Assembly (NCBI GenBank): GCA_037039925.1
Contig: JAXRKP010000016.1
Span: forward strand, 325,001 to 389,000
Reading direction: 5' to 3'
DNA from: Doris montereyensis
Lineage: Eukaryota; Mollusca; Gastropoda; Nudibranchia; Dorididae
Length of the DNA stretch: 64,000 bases
Each line of letters begins with the position of its first letter. Positions within the stretch are counted from its first letter, which is position 1. The position numbers and the translations under genes are program-made. A model generated the notes under the pieces. That model did no database searches and was not told the origin of the DNA. It saw only the letters and a list, made by a program, of their open reading frames with translations. Below are positions 35,125 to 48,600 of the stretch, in pieces.

Positions 35125-35365
35125 GACGGGTTCTTTACTTTTGCTTTACTCGCTTGGCTGGGTGTAAATAAATACTCAGCTTGTTTAGACACAGAAAGAT
35201 CTTGTCAGTGTGTTATTATGAAGCGCCTAACAGGTTGCTGTAATGTATGCTCCCAGGAGTTGAAAAGGAAATTGAATGGAGGAATGGCCTGCTGAGGAAT
35301 ACGAGATGTTCAGTCAGTTAGCCTACACTTGTACAGGGATACAGACTATAATTCATCTTTATCTC
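35125..35365 (+). repeat. tRNA-derived SINE, family C, head missing
   Basis: Plus-oriented body: GCTGGGTGTAAATAAATACT, AGAAAGATCTTGTCAGTGTG, TGTATGCTCCCAGGAGTTGA, CTACACTTGTACAGGGATAC. 5'-truncated. Confidence 0.78.
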
Positions 35366-35657
35366 TGTTTTCCTGAGATCACCGCATAAGGTGGGTAAGT
35401 TGTAATGAATCACCCTCACACAAATTATTGTCTGTCTCCCCAGTCTCTGTCCATTTCTTTCGCACTTTATGAGAATGTTGTCCGTCTGTTGGTCGATCTT
35501 TCCTAGTTCCTACTCCTTCCTTCCCCAACCGATTCCTCACTTATCCTTTTATTTGTCTCTTCTTTTTCCTTTTACTTTCACGTTCTTTAATCTCATCTGT
35601 ATCTCCAACCATTTGTCTGTATGTCACAGTATGTGTCTTTTGGTCTGTCAGTGTCAC

Positions 35658-35828
35658 GCCTGTGGGTGGGCGGTTGGCAGGCGTTACTGGTAGTGGTACT
35701 GGTGGTACTGGTAGGTCCTGCTTCTTTCCTTTCCTCCTTTCACTTATCTTTCATCTTGCTGTTTCCTCTTAGTCTTAACTCATCCTGAGATCATCGCATA
35801 TGGTTAATGGGGTAAATTTCAATAAAAC
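35658..35828 (+). repeat. Short repeat family B copy
   Basis: GTGGGTGGGCGGTTGGCAGG ... GGTAGGTCCTGCTTCTTTCC ... CATCCTGAGATCATCGCATA ... GGGGTAAATTTCAAT. The best-preserved copy in this cluster, with a short TGGTACTGG duplication. Confidence 0.88.
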
Positions 35829-35837
35829 AAACACTGC

Positions 35838-36091
35838 TGTTGGCGGAGTGGTACAGGTAGGTTCTACTTCTTTCCTTTAATTTTCATTCACTTTCCACTT
35901 TTCCTACTGTTTCATCATTGCTGTTTCTTCTTGATTCACCCCTATTGTCGGTTGATGAGCGCTGGTGGTGGTTGTGTAGGTTCTAATTCTTTCCATTTCA
36001 CTTTCATCTTCGCTGTTTCCTCTTGATTCATCATGAGATTAGTGATAACTGATATCGACGCATTTGGTGGACAGGGTAAATTTCAATTAAA
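35838..36091 (+). repeat. Two stacked family B copies
   Basis: A truncated copy (35838-35942) is followed by a second (35945-36091) ending in GGTGGACAGGGTAAATTTCA. Confidence 0.82.
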
Positions 36092-38683
36092 CTTAAACAA
36101 ACAAACTAGGGCCAGGGAGAAATGTGTATATCAACACCATACTAAAATTTGAAAGTAGCTTACATGGTGTATCATCATACATCTTTGTTCTTTCTGATAA
36201 GTACCACTACATGTACTACAGCTTGAGTTCTTAGAGTATTCATACAATGTTTGTTTTTTCTGTTAAGTACCACTACATTGTACTACAATTTGAGTTTCTA
36301 GAGTATTTATACAATGTATTGCATGCATACGTACTGCAGTTGTGGTGCCTATTACTTTCTTTATCAGTTCCCATTCTACCTTTCGGTGTATGGGTTCAGA
36401 TGCCTGAGATGATCTTTCTCCAGGATGCCCTGTCCTGGCATTTTCTGTTTCCTTCCAAAAATGTTAAATTTCTATTCTTCAATACCTCTTTTAAATCTTC
36501 TTCCCACTTTCTCCGAGGTCTGCCTTTTGGTGTTTTCCCTTGGGCTTTAGCACTGTATACTGATTTAGCTATTCTATTGTCATTCATTCTGTTAACATCC
36601 CTAACCATCTCAATTGATTTATTTCTATCTTAGTTTTTATGCCATCTGCTTTGGTTTGATCTCTTATTGTTGTGTTTCTGATTTTGTCTTTTTTAGTTTT
36701 CCCTACTGTACTACTCTTCTTAGATATTCCATTTCAACTGCCTGCACTCTACTGTATTCCTTTCTGGCTAATGTCCAGGTTTCATTGCCATAGAGGAGAG
36801 TAGGACAATAAACGGTGTTGTATACTGCCATTTTGGTTTTTGTTGACAATTCTTGTTTACCAACAAATGCCTTTTCTAGATGGTTATATATTGCACTTGC
36901 CTTTTTTATTCTCTGGCTGATTTCTTCTCTTAGTTTTCCTCTGAGTTAATCATCACTCCTAAGTAATTGTAGCTTTGAATTTGTTCTAAATTCTCCTGCC
37001 TAATTTAAGATTTTGTGTTTTAGCTTCCCTAGTTAGTAGCATTGTTTTGGTTTTCTTTGCATTTACTCTCATTCCTCTTTTATTTAATTCGTTGTTCATA
37101 ATGTTGATATTCGACTGAAGGTTACTTTCTGATTTTCCAAACAGAACTAAATCATCGGCAAATGAAAGCATTGATACATTTTTGAGGATGCCTTTGCGAC
37201 TGAATCCATAAATGTGATAAACAAAAAAGAGGACTTAAGATACAACCCTGTCTTACCCCTATATCTACATCAAATTCTGAAGATATGTTTGCAGCTACTC
37301 TCACTGCACATGTTGATTTATTGTAAAAAGATTTAATGGCTTCTATTAAATTTTGTTCTACATTGTGTTCTTTTAAGGAATGGCATAGTTTGTCCCTCCT
37401 CACAGTGTCCAACGCCTTTTCTAGATCTATAAAACACAGGTGCAAGTCAATGTTTCTCTCAAGGAATTTTTCTATTATTTGTCTAATTGTAAATATGGGG
37501 TCTTGTACACTTCTTCCTGGTCTAAATCCACTCTGATTCTCTTCTATCTGATCCTCTACTCTTCCTTAGCCCCATTTCCAGTATCCTGGCATACACTTTC
37601 CCTGGTAAGCTAAGTAGTGATATCCCTCTATAGTTTGAGCATTTCATAGTTGATCCTTTCTTATGTATTGGTACTACCGTTCCCTTTTTCCGGTCGTCTG
37701 GCACCTGTTTGGACTTCCATGCTTGTTACATATTGCATGTAGTAGTTTGTCTGCCTCTCTCCCTTGGTTTTGAATCATTTCTGGATAAACTTGACCTGCT
37801 CCTGGAGGATTTCTTAATTTCACTTTTTCTTACAGCTGTTTGGATTTCTTTCATTGATACATTTACATCCTCAGCTGTCTCCTCTGGATTACTTGATACT
37901 CTTACTTATTGATCTTTACTCCTTGTTTCAAATGTTCTGGAGGGATTATGTAATTGGTGAAAATACTTTCTCCACCCTTCCATGATTTGGCTGTCTTCTT
38001 TCATTATTTATCCTTTGGCATTCTTAGTTTGTCGTATTTGGGCATGCTTTGGTCTTTCTCATGCTCTTCATTGCCCCCCACCATCCCAGAACAGCTTTTG
38101 ATTTTCTTGATAGCTTTCTTGAAGTCTTTGTCCAAACTTTTCCCACTGTTCCTGTTTTGCTTTCCTCCACTTCCTCTTTGGCGATAGTTCTTTTATTCAC
38201 GTAATCTATCCTATCCTCTGGTCTCTTTGTTTGCAAGTATTTCTTCCAGGCATCCTTCTTTTCTTTGATCTTAGTTTTGAGATTCTCATTCCACCATGCT
38301 GTTCTTTTCCCATCTCCTTTAATTTGTTTCCTACCACAGACCTCTTCAGTACAATTGAGGAGTGTTTCTTTATACAATTGCCACTTTCTTCTATTGTGCT
38401 ATCATTCAGATCCATCTGCCTTTCACTTATAAATCTTTTTATCCTAGATTGGTATATCTCTTTTACTATTGGTTTATTTAGTTCCTCTATTTTGAGTTTA
38501 GTAGCTTTCTTCTCTTTCCGTTTCTGTTTTTTTTTTCAGTCAGTAATCTCATTTTGGCAATCACTAGGTGATAATCACTAAATATTTATGCTCCTTTGTT
38601 TACTCTTGCATCCATTATACTGTAAAAAAGGAGCTGCTAACTATTAATGTAGTCTATGAATGACTTTTCACACCTGTCTTCAT

Positions 38684-39208
38684 TTATTCTTGTATATTTA
38701 TGAGGAAAAATGTGTTAGCTATTTTCATGTTATTCTTTAGGCAAAAATCTATTAGTCTCTCTCCATTTGGAGAAGTTGTTGTCTCTCCTTCTTTATCTAT
38801 TACTCCTCCTGATGTTTCTATATTGTTGCCTACTCTAACGTTTAAATCTCCTAAAACTATTAGTTCCTGTTTGGGTTTAAGATTCTCTGCAGCTATTTGT
38901 AAATCGTTTTCGAAAGTATCTTTTTCTTCTTTAGTGGCATCTTCGTTTGGTCCATAAGCTATTAATAATTTAATTTCTCTTCCTTTCGGTTTAATATTTA
39001 CCTCTAATAGCCATGGGCTTTTAAATTTCCAGCTTTCTAGTAGCTTTTTATGCCTTTTATGCAATAGGAGACCTATTCCTGCTCTAGCTCTATCTTTGAC
39101 ATCTACTCCTGAGAACATTAAAATATGATTTGGTCTTACATTTTCTATTCCTTGTCCTTTTTTCTTTGTTTCTGTAGTGACCAAAATATCTACTTTGAAT
39201 TTGTCCAT
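38684..39208 (-). CDS. Endonuclease domain of LINE K copy B
   Basis: An open frame of 174 codons covers the second to last conserved blocks of an apurinic-type endonuclease: [45 protein letters not shown] and NGERLIDFCL. The first block, at about 39210-39245, is in another frame. This enzyme nicks target DNA to prime reverse transcription. The last block, including the conserved SDH, is lost to a shift around 38680. Confidence 0.82.
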   Translation of the reverse strand: MDKFKVDILVTTETKKKGQGIENVRPNHILMFSGVDVKDRARAGIGLLLHKRHKKLLESWKFKSPWLLEVNIKPKGREIKLLIAYGPNEDATKEEKDTFENDLQIAAENLKPKQELIVLGDLNVRVGNNIETSGGVIDKEGETTTSPNGERLIDFCLKNNMKIANTFFLINIQE

Positions 39209-39411
39209 TTCTTCAACTCTTTTCCATTTATTGTCCTAACGTTCCATGTTCCAAAATCACACTCCGTGTTCGTTTCCCTTTTCGTCGTTGAAAGGTCAAG
39301 CCGGTTATATTATATTTTTTCTCTGCATCAGCTAAGTTTCGGATAAGCAGGGGATTAGCCCACTGTATCCTAGGTAGATGGTGGGGCTGCCACCCTGAGG
39401 CCCCCTACCAG

Positions 39412-39620
39412 GCCTTGTTATTTTCTGTCAGGGTTAACTCCCTTAGCCTTTGGTCATTCAAGACCAACATGCAAGGCAGCAGGTTGTTATTTTATGTCAG
39501 GGTTAACCCCATTAGCCTTTGGTCATTCAAGACCGGCCTGCAAGGCAGCAGGTTGTTTTCTGTCAGGGTTAACTCCCTTAGCCTTTGGTCAGCCAAGACC
39601 TGTCTGCAAGGCAGCAGGAG
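39412..39620 (-). repeat. Tandem 69-bp monomers in LINE K leader (copy B)
   Basis: Three units as in copy A; the one nearest the leader start has lost a few bases in its TTGTTATTTT part. Flanked at 39660-39671 by the conserved leader start (plus strand CCACTGCCC). Confidence 0.9.
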
Positions 39621-40149
39621 ACTCGTGGATCATTTTACTCCCCGTACATGTGCTTACCTGTCCACTGCCCGGGCCTATTACTAGTATTAATATATATATA
39701 TACTACATGTTCTTAGCTTCTGAAGTCTGTACATGATTTAGTGATACTAATACTAATAGTAATACTAGCAGTAGCAGTATGTCGCCATGTTGGATCAATC
39801 GTGTACCGTATCTGCAAACAACAGACTCTCAGTTGAAGGGGAATAAAAGCTTACGAAGTCTGAAGACTCGAGCAAAGGGAAACGGACAGACAGAAATTGA
39901 AAAGGAAATACATCAATACATGTTCAAATTGAGATCACTGCATATTATTATGGTGGATAGGGGAAATTTAATGAGACAATAAAACCATTCAAATTCCATA
40001 GCATCCTCTCATGAAATCAAGACCGTCTACGCATTATGCAATTAATTAATAATAGGTCTATATAATATATTATTATTATTTACATTATTTCTGGTTGTAC
40101 ATTTGTACATGTATTTCCTTTTCAATTCATGTATGTTCGTTTTCGTTTG

Positions 40150-40267
40150 CTCACTAATCTCACGATGAATCAAGAGAAACAGCAAAGATGAAAATGAAAG
40201 AGAGAAGTGAAAGGAAAGAAATAGAACCTACACTACCACCAGAAGCGGTCATTAACCGTCAATAGGA
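40150..40267 (-). repeat. Short repeat family B copy
   Basis: Reverse orientation: TCAAGAGAAACAGCAAAGAT ... GGAAAGAAATAGAACCTACA ... AACCGTCAATAG. First of six minus-oriented copies. Confidence 0.8.
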
Positions 40268-41029
40268 GATTAGGAGCATTCAATTATTTCAATTAACAAA
40301 TCTCAGTATTTTCAGTCTCAGTCTCACTAAAAAAAAAAAATGAGCTGAAACTAAATAAAAAGTAAGCAGTAAAAAAGAATGGGATTGGGGAACAAAAAAA
40401 GATTAAAGCAAAGATCCACTCAAGCTCAAATAAGAAGAATGTCTTTGTTTCCTAAGCGAGATTGGTGAACCTTCTTTCTATTTCTTCACTCTTGAATCCC
40501 TCATTCCTCCTCGTGCCGTGTTGAGATTTCGAACTTGACCCCACTTTCTCGTCTTCATCCTTGCAGGAAGGCGTCATTCTTCCTATAAACTATATAATAA
40601 TAAATTAGAAGTACATGTATAACGATGACTCTTCCAGTTCATGTTTCTATTTTTACAGCCGCTCATCCCTCTCTTCTGGAGTGAGACATGTTTATTGTCT
40701 TTTTTTTTTTAAACATCTATTCTTGTCCTGTTTACCTGAAAATCGGTGAAGAGAATTGTGTGTTTGCTACATCTTAAGAAGAAAAGAAGAAGAGAGTTCA
40801 TCGTTGCCTGTAGGTACGATAGTTGTGTAATCTGCGCAGTATATTAATGAAATGTGTATCGCAATCGAAATAGAGGAAAGGAGTGAGTCAAGTGTGTGTT
40901 TGCTACTATTACTCCATAGATCTAGTGTTCGTGCACAAGTATACATATTGTGCTTTGAATGGGAATGTGTAAAAAATAAAGGACTAGAATGAATGGGAAT
41001 GAAGGAGTGGAGAGAGATAGACAGACAGA

Positions 41030-41165
<136 letters not shown>

Positions 41166-41689
41166 AAGGAAATTATTCATACATTACCCGATTTCGCTAC
41201 CCATGTCTACTTCTAGCGGCTTATTATTGGGCGCTCCTTTAGCAGTTCAGTAATTAACATAACACACGGTGAGGAGAGAGTGAGATGAGAAAGGTTACAT
41301 AACTACATGTATGTACGTTACCTGTGTTTCGCTCCTGTCTACTTTACAGTTGCACAGTTACATATAGCTAATACTAATAATACGTGTACAACTCACTCTC
41401 ATAGTGGATTGAGAGAACAGAGAAATTGGGAGAACAAAATTATAGAAATAGATCCAGACATTATATTTTGAGACTTTGATGCATACATAAATAGCGCAAC
41501 ACATGTTTATATTATTGTAGACATTGAAAAACACAACAAAACCAAACCTAATCTCAAAGACAAACAATCTATCTGCGTTTCAAGTTTCACGCCTATCTTA
41601 TTACACAAAGCTCGAAACCCAACCCATCCATTTTCCATCTTTCTTAGTGTGTGCGCTGTGTGTCCATGTGTGTGTTTGTGTTCATACAT

Positions 41690-41708
41690 CTCTGTCTCTC
41701 TCTCTGTG

Positions 41709-41740
<32 letters not shown>

Positions 41741-41785
41741 GATCTCTCTCTCTCTCTCTCTGTCTCTCTTCTCTCTCTCTCTTCT
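41690..41785. repeat. (CT)n microsatellite
   Basis: CT runs broken by TGTT, GAT and TTCT. No gene between 41165 and 41980 is supported. Confidence 0.93.
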
Positions 41786-41979
41786 ATGATTACATTGTAA
41801 AATCTTTTCATCATAAACTATTTTATGTAGCGTCTTACAGCGTCTCTGAGTCTGTGAATGTTAGTTAGTGTTAGGAACTAAATGATTCTCGTGTACATAA
41901 CTTATTATACATGTAATTATAATAGAACACTATGTTATGTTATTTCAGATATAATGTGTCTGACATGTCCCAATTGACA

Positions 41980-42258
<279 letters not shown>

Positions 42259-42499
42259 GTAAACATCACACGACAAGCTTTAGCATGGAATCCGTAGGGC
42301 CACAGAAAAAGGAAAAAAAACAACCAAGAAATACACAGCGAAGAGAATTGGATATGGAGTTGCAGGACCTGGGGATGTCTTAAGAGATTGAAAAAGATGG
42401 CACAGGACAGGGATAGCTGGAGAGCTCTTGTTGCTGACATATGACCCACGAAGGGTGACATTAGTGACACGGCATGCTGATGATGATGTCTGGCACGGA

Positions 42500-42562
42500 C
42501 CCACGAGCTTTCAGTTGCGATGCCAACACCTTGCCTCTGAACCACTGAGTTCCCCTCATTAG
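42500..42562 (-). repeat. SINE family D head
   Basis: Reverse of the tRNA-like head: GATGCCAACACCTTGCCTCT, then GAACCACTGAGTTCCC. Body absent. A second head-only copy lies at 42855-42950, beside a GT microsatellite at 42810-42843. Confidence 0.65.
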
Positions 42563-42811
42563 ACCATTCACATTCACAACCTTTCTCAACACTCTGGTGG
42601 GCGGGAGTGGGACAGTTACCTGTCAATAACACTAACAGTGTTATTACTGTTAATAAAGACTATGCAATGTATGGAAACAATCCGCATCCTGATCTGACCC
42701 GCTGGCAGAGAGATCGAAGAAGAAGAAGAAGACTGTTACATGTAATAATATTGAGCTGTCTCTGTGAAATTTGCAAATTAAAACAATAAAAATTTACCAA
42801 TGGAAGGAGTG

Positions 42812-42845
<34 letters not shown>

Positions 42846-42854
42846 ACTTGCAAA

Positions 42855-42950
42855 GATTGACACTTTTCCGACCTGCTGGGGATTGTATCCACGACCTTTT
42901 GTTTGAGAGGCCGACACCTTGACTCTGGACTGCTGAGTCCCCTCTGATAT
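42855..42950 (-). repeat. SINE family D head
   Basis: GGGGATTGTATCCACGACCT (reverse B box), TTGTTTGAGAGGCCGACACC, ACTGCTGAGTCCCCTCTG. Body absent. Confidence 0.65.
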
Positions 42951-43084
42951 AATGTGTCAATGTATTTTCTAGCTTTTTGACTTTCTTGTTTCTAAAGAGT
43001 GTCAGGTTGACCAGGATACTCACCCCCCCAAAAAAAAACCAAACATTCAAACAAAACAAAACCCTACATAGCCCTTGGATCAAG

Positions 43085-43560
43085 AGATTTTATATATGTA
43101 TGAGGCGTTATAGCAGAACCGCAGTGTTACGAGCTTGTAATAATGACGGAAGAGAAATATCTTGTCAGCGTTAGTACGAAAAGCCTAACAGGCATGTGTA
43201 CTGTATGCTCACCCGGGAGTCCAGGACTTTGAATTTGAATGAAATGGTCTCTTGGGCGATACTCTGAGCTTGTAATAATGACGACACTGGTTCAAACCCC
43301 ACGGCTGGCACAGGTGGGTTGCACTCTAACAAAGGTATTTCACTCTTCCTTCGTCTCTTGACCCAGGTGTGAACGAGTATCCGGCTATAGATAGAGAAAG
43401 ATCTTGTCAGAGCATTAGTACAAAAGCCTACTAACAGGCTTGTGTACTGTATGCTACCTAGGGAGTTGAGAAGGACTTTAAATAAATGGCCTCGAGGATA
43501 AACGATGTACAGTCGGTGAGCCTGCACTTGTGCAGGGATACAGACTATAAATCCATCATC
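43085..43560 (+). repeat. Two adjoining SINE family C copies
   Basis: A body-only copy (about 43085-43262) is followed by a full copy with the tRNA-like head GACACTGGTTCAAACCCCAC (43285) and body AGAAAGATCTTGTCAGAGC ... GCCTGCACTTGTGCAGGGAT. Confidence 0.82.
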
Positions 43561-43837
43561 TTTCTATATCTCTTGATTTCTGTTGCTGGAACTTCTATCA
43601 GTTTTGGTATTCTTGCTGGTCTACCTTCACCTCCTTCTCTGCCCTCGTCAATGCTTAAAAAATGTTTCTCTCCATTTTAAGAGTCGATCTCCACAGACAA
43701 CTTTTTTGTGAAGTCCAACATGAGGTTGCAAACTGCAGGAAAGCTTGCTGCCACTAATATTATGAGTCCTCTTAGAAAACTCAAAACGATATCTCTGTTG
43801 TGCAGTGACGTGACGCGCTGTCTTCTGTTGGTTAAGA

Positions 43838-43972
43838 AGATAAATGGCACAAGCACTAGCTTGGGAGTAAAAGCCTGCGATAGTTTTGCGTCATGTTCGG
43901 CTTCCTGATATAGAAACCAGGATATGCTCTGGCTCTATGGGCTGTAGTAGCCTTGAAAGTACTTTTAACTTA
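43838..43972 (+). repeat. SINE family A body
   Basis: AGCACTAGCTTGGGAGTAAA, CTGCGATAGTTTTGCGTCAT and GGCTCTATGGGCTGTAGTAG match the second half of the family. 5'-truncated. Confidence 0.78.
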
Positions 43973-44424
43973 GTTCACCACTACCAATGTATTATTATTA
44001 TAGTGGTGATGTCACACAACATGAAACTACTTGTCTCTAGCAATAGCATCAACAGTAATCCTTACCACATCTAGAGACGGATCTGGATCCAAGAGATCTA
44101 GATTTTAGATCTAGAGATCTATCATTATATTATTCCCTTCACACATTGTTTACCGCTGTTCACAGAACAGGTTTTATTACCAGTTCTAATAATAGGCTTT
44201 ATTTACAATGTGTTTATAATAAGTTAGGATTCAGATAGTTGCTAAACATAGTAAGTGTGTATAAGTATAATGTATGATGGCACAATGTCATGTCTTTGAG
44301 CTCTCTGAATGTAAAAACTTAAACCAAAAGTATATCGCTTTTTACAGTGCACTCCTCTCTCTCTTCTGTCTCACACTCACACACAAGCCAAACTGTGTGA
44401 ACGCATATAAATGTATATATTAAA

Positions 44425-44760
44425 TAGCTGCCATTGCCAACCTTTTCAAATTAACTCTGACTGTGCAAACTAATTCTAAACTTGCATAACGGCCAGTAAT
44501 TTTCAGAAAACTTAATATTTAAAAATCGCCAATTCCTGTTCTTTTTTGGTGAAGTACTAGTAAGGTATTTTGCGAACTCAGAATGGCATATCTGCATTCA
44601 CCCAAATTTCTCAGAGTCTGTGTCGTTAACTTAAGGTTTCTAACACAAAATATATAATTGACCCTCAGAACGTACTTTCAAAGTAAATCCAGACTTATGG
44701 ACTCAAAGTTAAAATAACGTACAAAGTACGCATTTCTGTTGACGGTTGGCAGCCACGATA
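44425..44760. mobile_element. MITE family 1 copy
   Basis: Ends resemble AGCTGCCA...CCAACCTTTTC on the left and GACGGTTGGCAGCC on the right. Interior words AACTCAGAATGGCAT, GAGTCTGTGTCGTTAACTTA and AACGTAC recur at 61695-62075. No coding capacity. Confidence 0.7.
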
Positions 44761-45049
44761 TTATATTATGTATTACGACCAGCCCTCAAATTGTATTTCA
44801 CCTCCCACTTGCATTGTGGAGACATTCCATCGAATGGAATAATGACTTTGAGTTTGATGTATGTAATTTTCTCTTATCGACTTGTTGCATTTGAATTAAG
44901 GTAAGATGCAATATTGCTCAATGAAAAGAGGGTCTCTAACGCAGTTGTGAATAACAACTTAAATAACAATAAAAAGAGTACATACTAATTTGTGACCACA
45001 GAAGTGACATGAAACATATTTTCAAAACTCACACATAAAAAAATAATTC

Positions 45050-45358
45050 CTTCAAGGCCGTTGCTGCCCATAGAGCCGGAGCCTATTCTGATTCAATAGC
45101 GTGAAGCGGACAGGTGATAATAATCACCTCCTGGACAGGATGCTGGTCCTAACCTCCTGGACAGGACGCTAGTCTAACACAGGTTTTTACTCCCAAGCTA
45201 GTGCTTGTAACCATTTGCATCTGGGTTGAGTGGGGAAAATGCGTTTTTAAGTGTTTTTCCCAACAAACACAACACCGAACCCTAACTTTGCTAGGATTCG
45301 AACCCAGGACCTCATGATCCCGTCCGGCAGCCCTAACCACTCAGCCAACGATGTCACT
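45050..45358 (-). repeat. tRNA-derived SINE, family A
   Basis: Full-length reverse copy: GGCCGTTGCTGCCCATAGAG on the plus strand is the reversed tail and GGATTCGAACCCAGGACCTC the reversed B box. It lies just downstream of the RAD54L stop and poly(A) signals. Confidence 0.85.
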
Positions 45359-45409
45359 CACAAACATACTGAATAATAATTACAGAAAAGAAAAAAAAGG
45401 CCAAATTGG

Positions 45410-45424
45410 TTTATTCACTTTATT
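45410..45424 (-). promoter_or_regulatory. Poly(A) signals of RAD54L
   Basis: Two AATAAA hexamers on the minus strand (45419-45424 and 45410-45415), about 60-70 bases after the corrected stop codon. Confidence 0.65.
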
Positions 45425-45478
45425 TACATATATTTAGTATTGGTATAACATTTTGATTAATATCAACATTCTTATGCT

Positions 45479-45679
45479 CTACGCTGTTTTCCTTTGTTCT
45501 CTGTGAGAATAGTGGTGAAATGCAAAAGATATAGATGAATTCCAAGTACTTTTGAGAATTGTATCCTCTAATCCTTTTTGTCTGCTGAATGAGTCCAGTG
45601 AGAGAGATCTGAATTACAATCGCTGTCCTCTGGTGGTGCTTTCACTTGGATATTGTTGACACATCTGCGACATTTGAAT
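45479..45679 (-). CDS. RAD54L: RAD54L last exon (C-terminus; frame break)
   Basis: After acceptor CTATAG it reads [20 protein letters not shown] then [13 protein letters not shown]. As sequenced a stop follows at 45568. Adding one A to a five-A run (45575-45579) would restore the family's C-terminus ([21 protein letters not shown]) up to a stop at 45479-45481. The four-cysteine-like CRRC motif and SHREQR are family hallmarks. Confidence 0.93.
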
Positions 45680-48600
45680 CTATAGAGAGAATAGAGATGA
45701 AAGGAAAGTACACTCAATTTCAATGACCTGTAGTTACAAAAACAGTTACAAAGCTTCACAAAACAAATGTCAATAAAACTGAATTCAACCTCCTTGTGTT
45801 CATCGGTAATTGTTCGTGAGTGCGATGAGGAAAAAACAACTTTTGAACCCAATGCTTTTATCAAGAAAAAATAATTTGTGCAAAATACTGACGTTACTTT
45901 TTTCTTCAGCAAAAGAATTTTTATTTTTGAAATGATTAATGATGATTCTGAAGAAAGTGAGTACATTATAATATCTTTGAATTTGAGTGCTTTTCTGATT
46001 ATGTGATTTTATGTTCTTTCATTTTACTTCTTTCATCACTCTTACTTTTCTTATGGATATAAAAATTAGATATTAATCCTTCTTGTAGTCGTAAAAATTT
46101 CCAATTTATTTTCTTTTTATCAAAATGGTCATCCTTGAAACCAGTCTGAGCTGTTAATCCAACCGATGTTAATCTGACATATAATCTTATCCGACAGAAC
46201 AATAGGAAACAAAATAAATTTCTCTTTGTTGTCTATAAGAGATCCGACAATTTGTTATTTCGACTCTGATACTCATTTTCGGCACCAATTTGGAACTTCA
46301 TAGTTATTAAGTTGTCTGTTAACCCGAAATTATCTTTGCCAAAAATTTCACAGCAATCAGAAACTTGCACAAACAGCAATGACCTGTTCAATAATTGATC
46401 CACGTGTACTGGTGCATGTGCTGTACACCACATGGTCGTGGGTATCAAATTCAGTGCCTTTGAATTGAAACCATAAATCTGAGAAAGACAGTCGGCGATA
46501 AGCAGGTGTGAACTGAACTCATCAGCAAAGATTTTCACACCTTGCGTTTATGGAGACCACCCGATGCAGCCAAGACTGCTAGTCTGTCCCTAATGCAAGT
46601 CTGTCTGTCTGTCTGTCTCTTTCTCTCTCTCGTTGTCTTTCTCTCTCTGTCATCCGCCTGTCTGTCTCTCTCTTTCCCTCTCTCGCTGTCTTTGCCTCTC
46701 TCTCTCTACCCAAACAAAGAGCACATTTAAGCCTTAAAAGAGCAATACTACTTATTTGTTTGCTTAATTAAAATTATCCTGGCCATCATATGCAGTGATC
46801 TCAGAGTGAATTAACAGGAAACAGCAAGATCGAAGAGAAGTGAAAGTGAAAGAGTGAAAGGGAAGAAGAAAAGCCTACCAGCAGTGCCTGCCAACCGCCC
46901 ACGGCTAGTACTACACGACATGCTCTTCAGTAGTACCGGTAGAGACTAGGGATTAGGGGCAGGCCACGAATTACCCAGAGAAGACCAGTGTAGAAGAGAG
47001 GAGATCTTTTGTGGAAGGACTTAACTGGAAGTGCCCAAGATAGGAACAAGTGGAAGACTGTTGTTAAGTGGCCTATACTCTGGTATAGGGTGAAAAGGCA
47101 ATGATATTGATGATGATGATGATGATGATGACAGCCTTAAAAGAGTTGGCCTGGATGTCTTGACTTACCTGTCATGTGTATCACTGATTGTCGTCTCATT
47201 CAGAGTGAAGAGTTCTCGCAGCTCTCCTAGACTGAAATGTCTTTCAACATTAACTTCTTCGTCAACAACACAACTGCTTAAAGCTTTCTTGTGTGCTTGA
47301 CGCTGGAAAATCTTCTCTTCAATGGTGCCAGTCTAAGTTAATTGAAACATATGAGAGTGAAGAAGTTAATGTATTATCAGTTTTCTTCTTTCATTCAAAT
47401 AATATACATCAATATAAAGGAAAGCCAAACGTAAGTAATTTTTCTCAAGCATAATATAAAGGAAAGCTAAGTAAATTTTCTCAAGCATAATATAAAGGAA
47501 AGCTAAACCTAAGTAAATTTTCTCAAGCATAATATAAAGGAAAGCTAAACCTAAGTAAATTTTCTCAAGCATAATATAAAGGAAAGCTAAACCTCAAGCA
47601 TAATATAAAGGAAAGTAAATTTTCTCAAGCATAATATAAAGGAAAGCTAAACCTAAGTAAATTTTTCTAAAGCATAATATAAAGGAAAGCTAAACCTAAG
47701 TAAATTTTCTCAAGCATAATATAAAGGAAAACTACATCTAAATAATTTTTTCTCGAGCACAATATAAAGGAAAGTCAAACTTGAGCAACTTTTCTCAAAC
47801 ACAATGTAAAGAATACAAATTAAATATATCAATATCAATTGGCTCTGGATTTGACATTTTAAAATTGATTAATTAAAAATATTTAGTACTAAAACTAAAG
47901 GTACACATGAAAAATGTCTATATATGATACTATGCTTTCAATCCTAAGAAGAAAATAACACTCAGGAAAAAACTATGCGCAAGGTCTTACAGCGATAAGT
48001 CTGTATATATAACACTGCTTTTTCTGACCATCCCGCCAGCATCTAGCCATTGCCTGATCATCATTAGCCGGGTTCCAGTCTGGGTCGAACATAACCAAAC
48101 GATTCGCTCCTATAAGATTCAAGCCACACCCTCCAGCCTTACTGCTCAACATAAAGATAAATTCTGGACTCTAGATAGAGATGATAGAAATACAAAAATG
48201 GCATGTTAATAAAATATGAAAATGATGACGTCTTTTCTCCATGTTCACGGTTAACACAAAAAAAAAGGGCCTGAAATTTTAGAGAAAACCATGCAAAGGG
48301 AGGAAAATAAAACAAAACAACAATGTAAGGAGTTTTTTCAAGCTCAGCAAGAACATCTCATATCATTATTTAGTTCATATAGTTATCTAGCTAAGGAATC
48401 TTTAATGTGTGTCCTAAATTCCTTAATTGAACGTCATTTTTCATAGAGAAATTATTCTAATGAAAACCAGCTTAGGATCATTCAGAACCTACATCCACCA
48501 TTGCATTAATCTCAGGGTGAATTAAGAGGAAGCAGCAAGGTGAAAGATAAGTGATAGATGGAAAGAAATAGGACCTAGCAGCAAGCCCGCCCCACAAATA

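Larger units (their letters stand above)
36380..39675 (-). mobile_element. LINE family K copy B, the fullest copy
   Basis: On the minus strand: leader with three monomers (39412-39620), endonuclease (about 39245-38684; [44 protein letters not shown]), basic linker (38415-38024; GRKQIKGDGKRTAWWNENL), reverse transcriptase (37704-36980; GTVVPIHKKG, SNYRGISLLSLPGKVYARIL, CFIDLEKALDTV, IGVRQGCILSPLF, then the catalytic FADDLVLFGK at 37130-37165), and a C-terminus with GKTPKGRPRRKWEEDL (36530-36500). This is the endonuclease/RT organisation of an apurinic-endonuclease LINE. Frames are broken several times. About 3.3 kb; no long poly(A) end is seen. Confidence 0.92.
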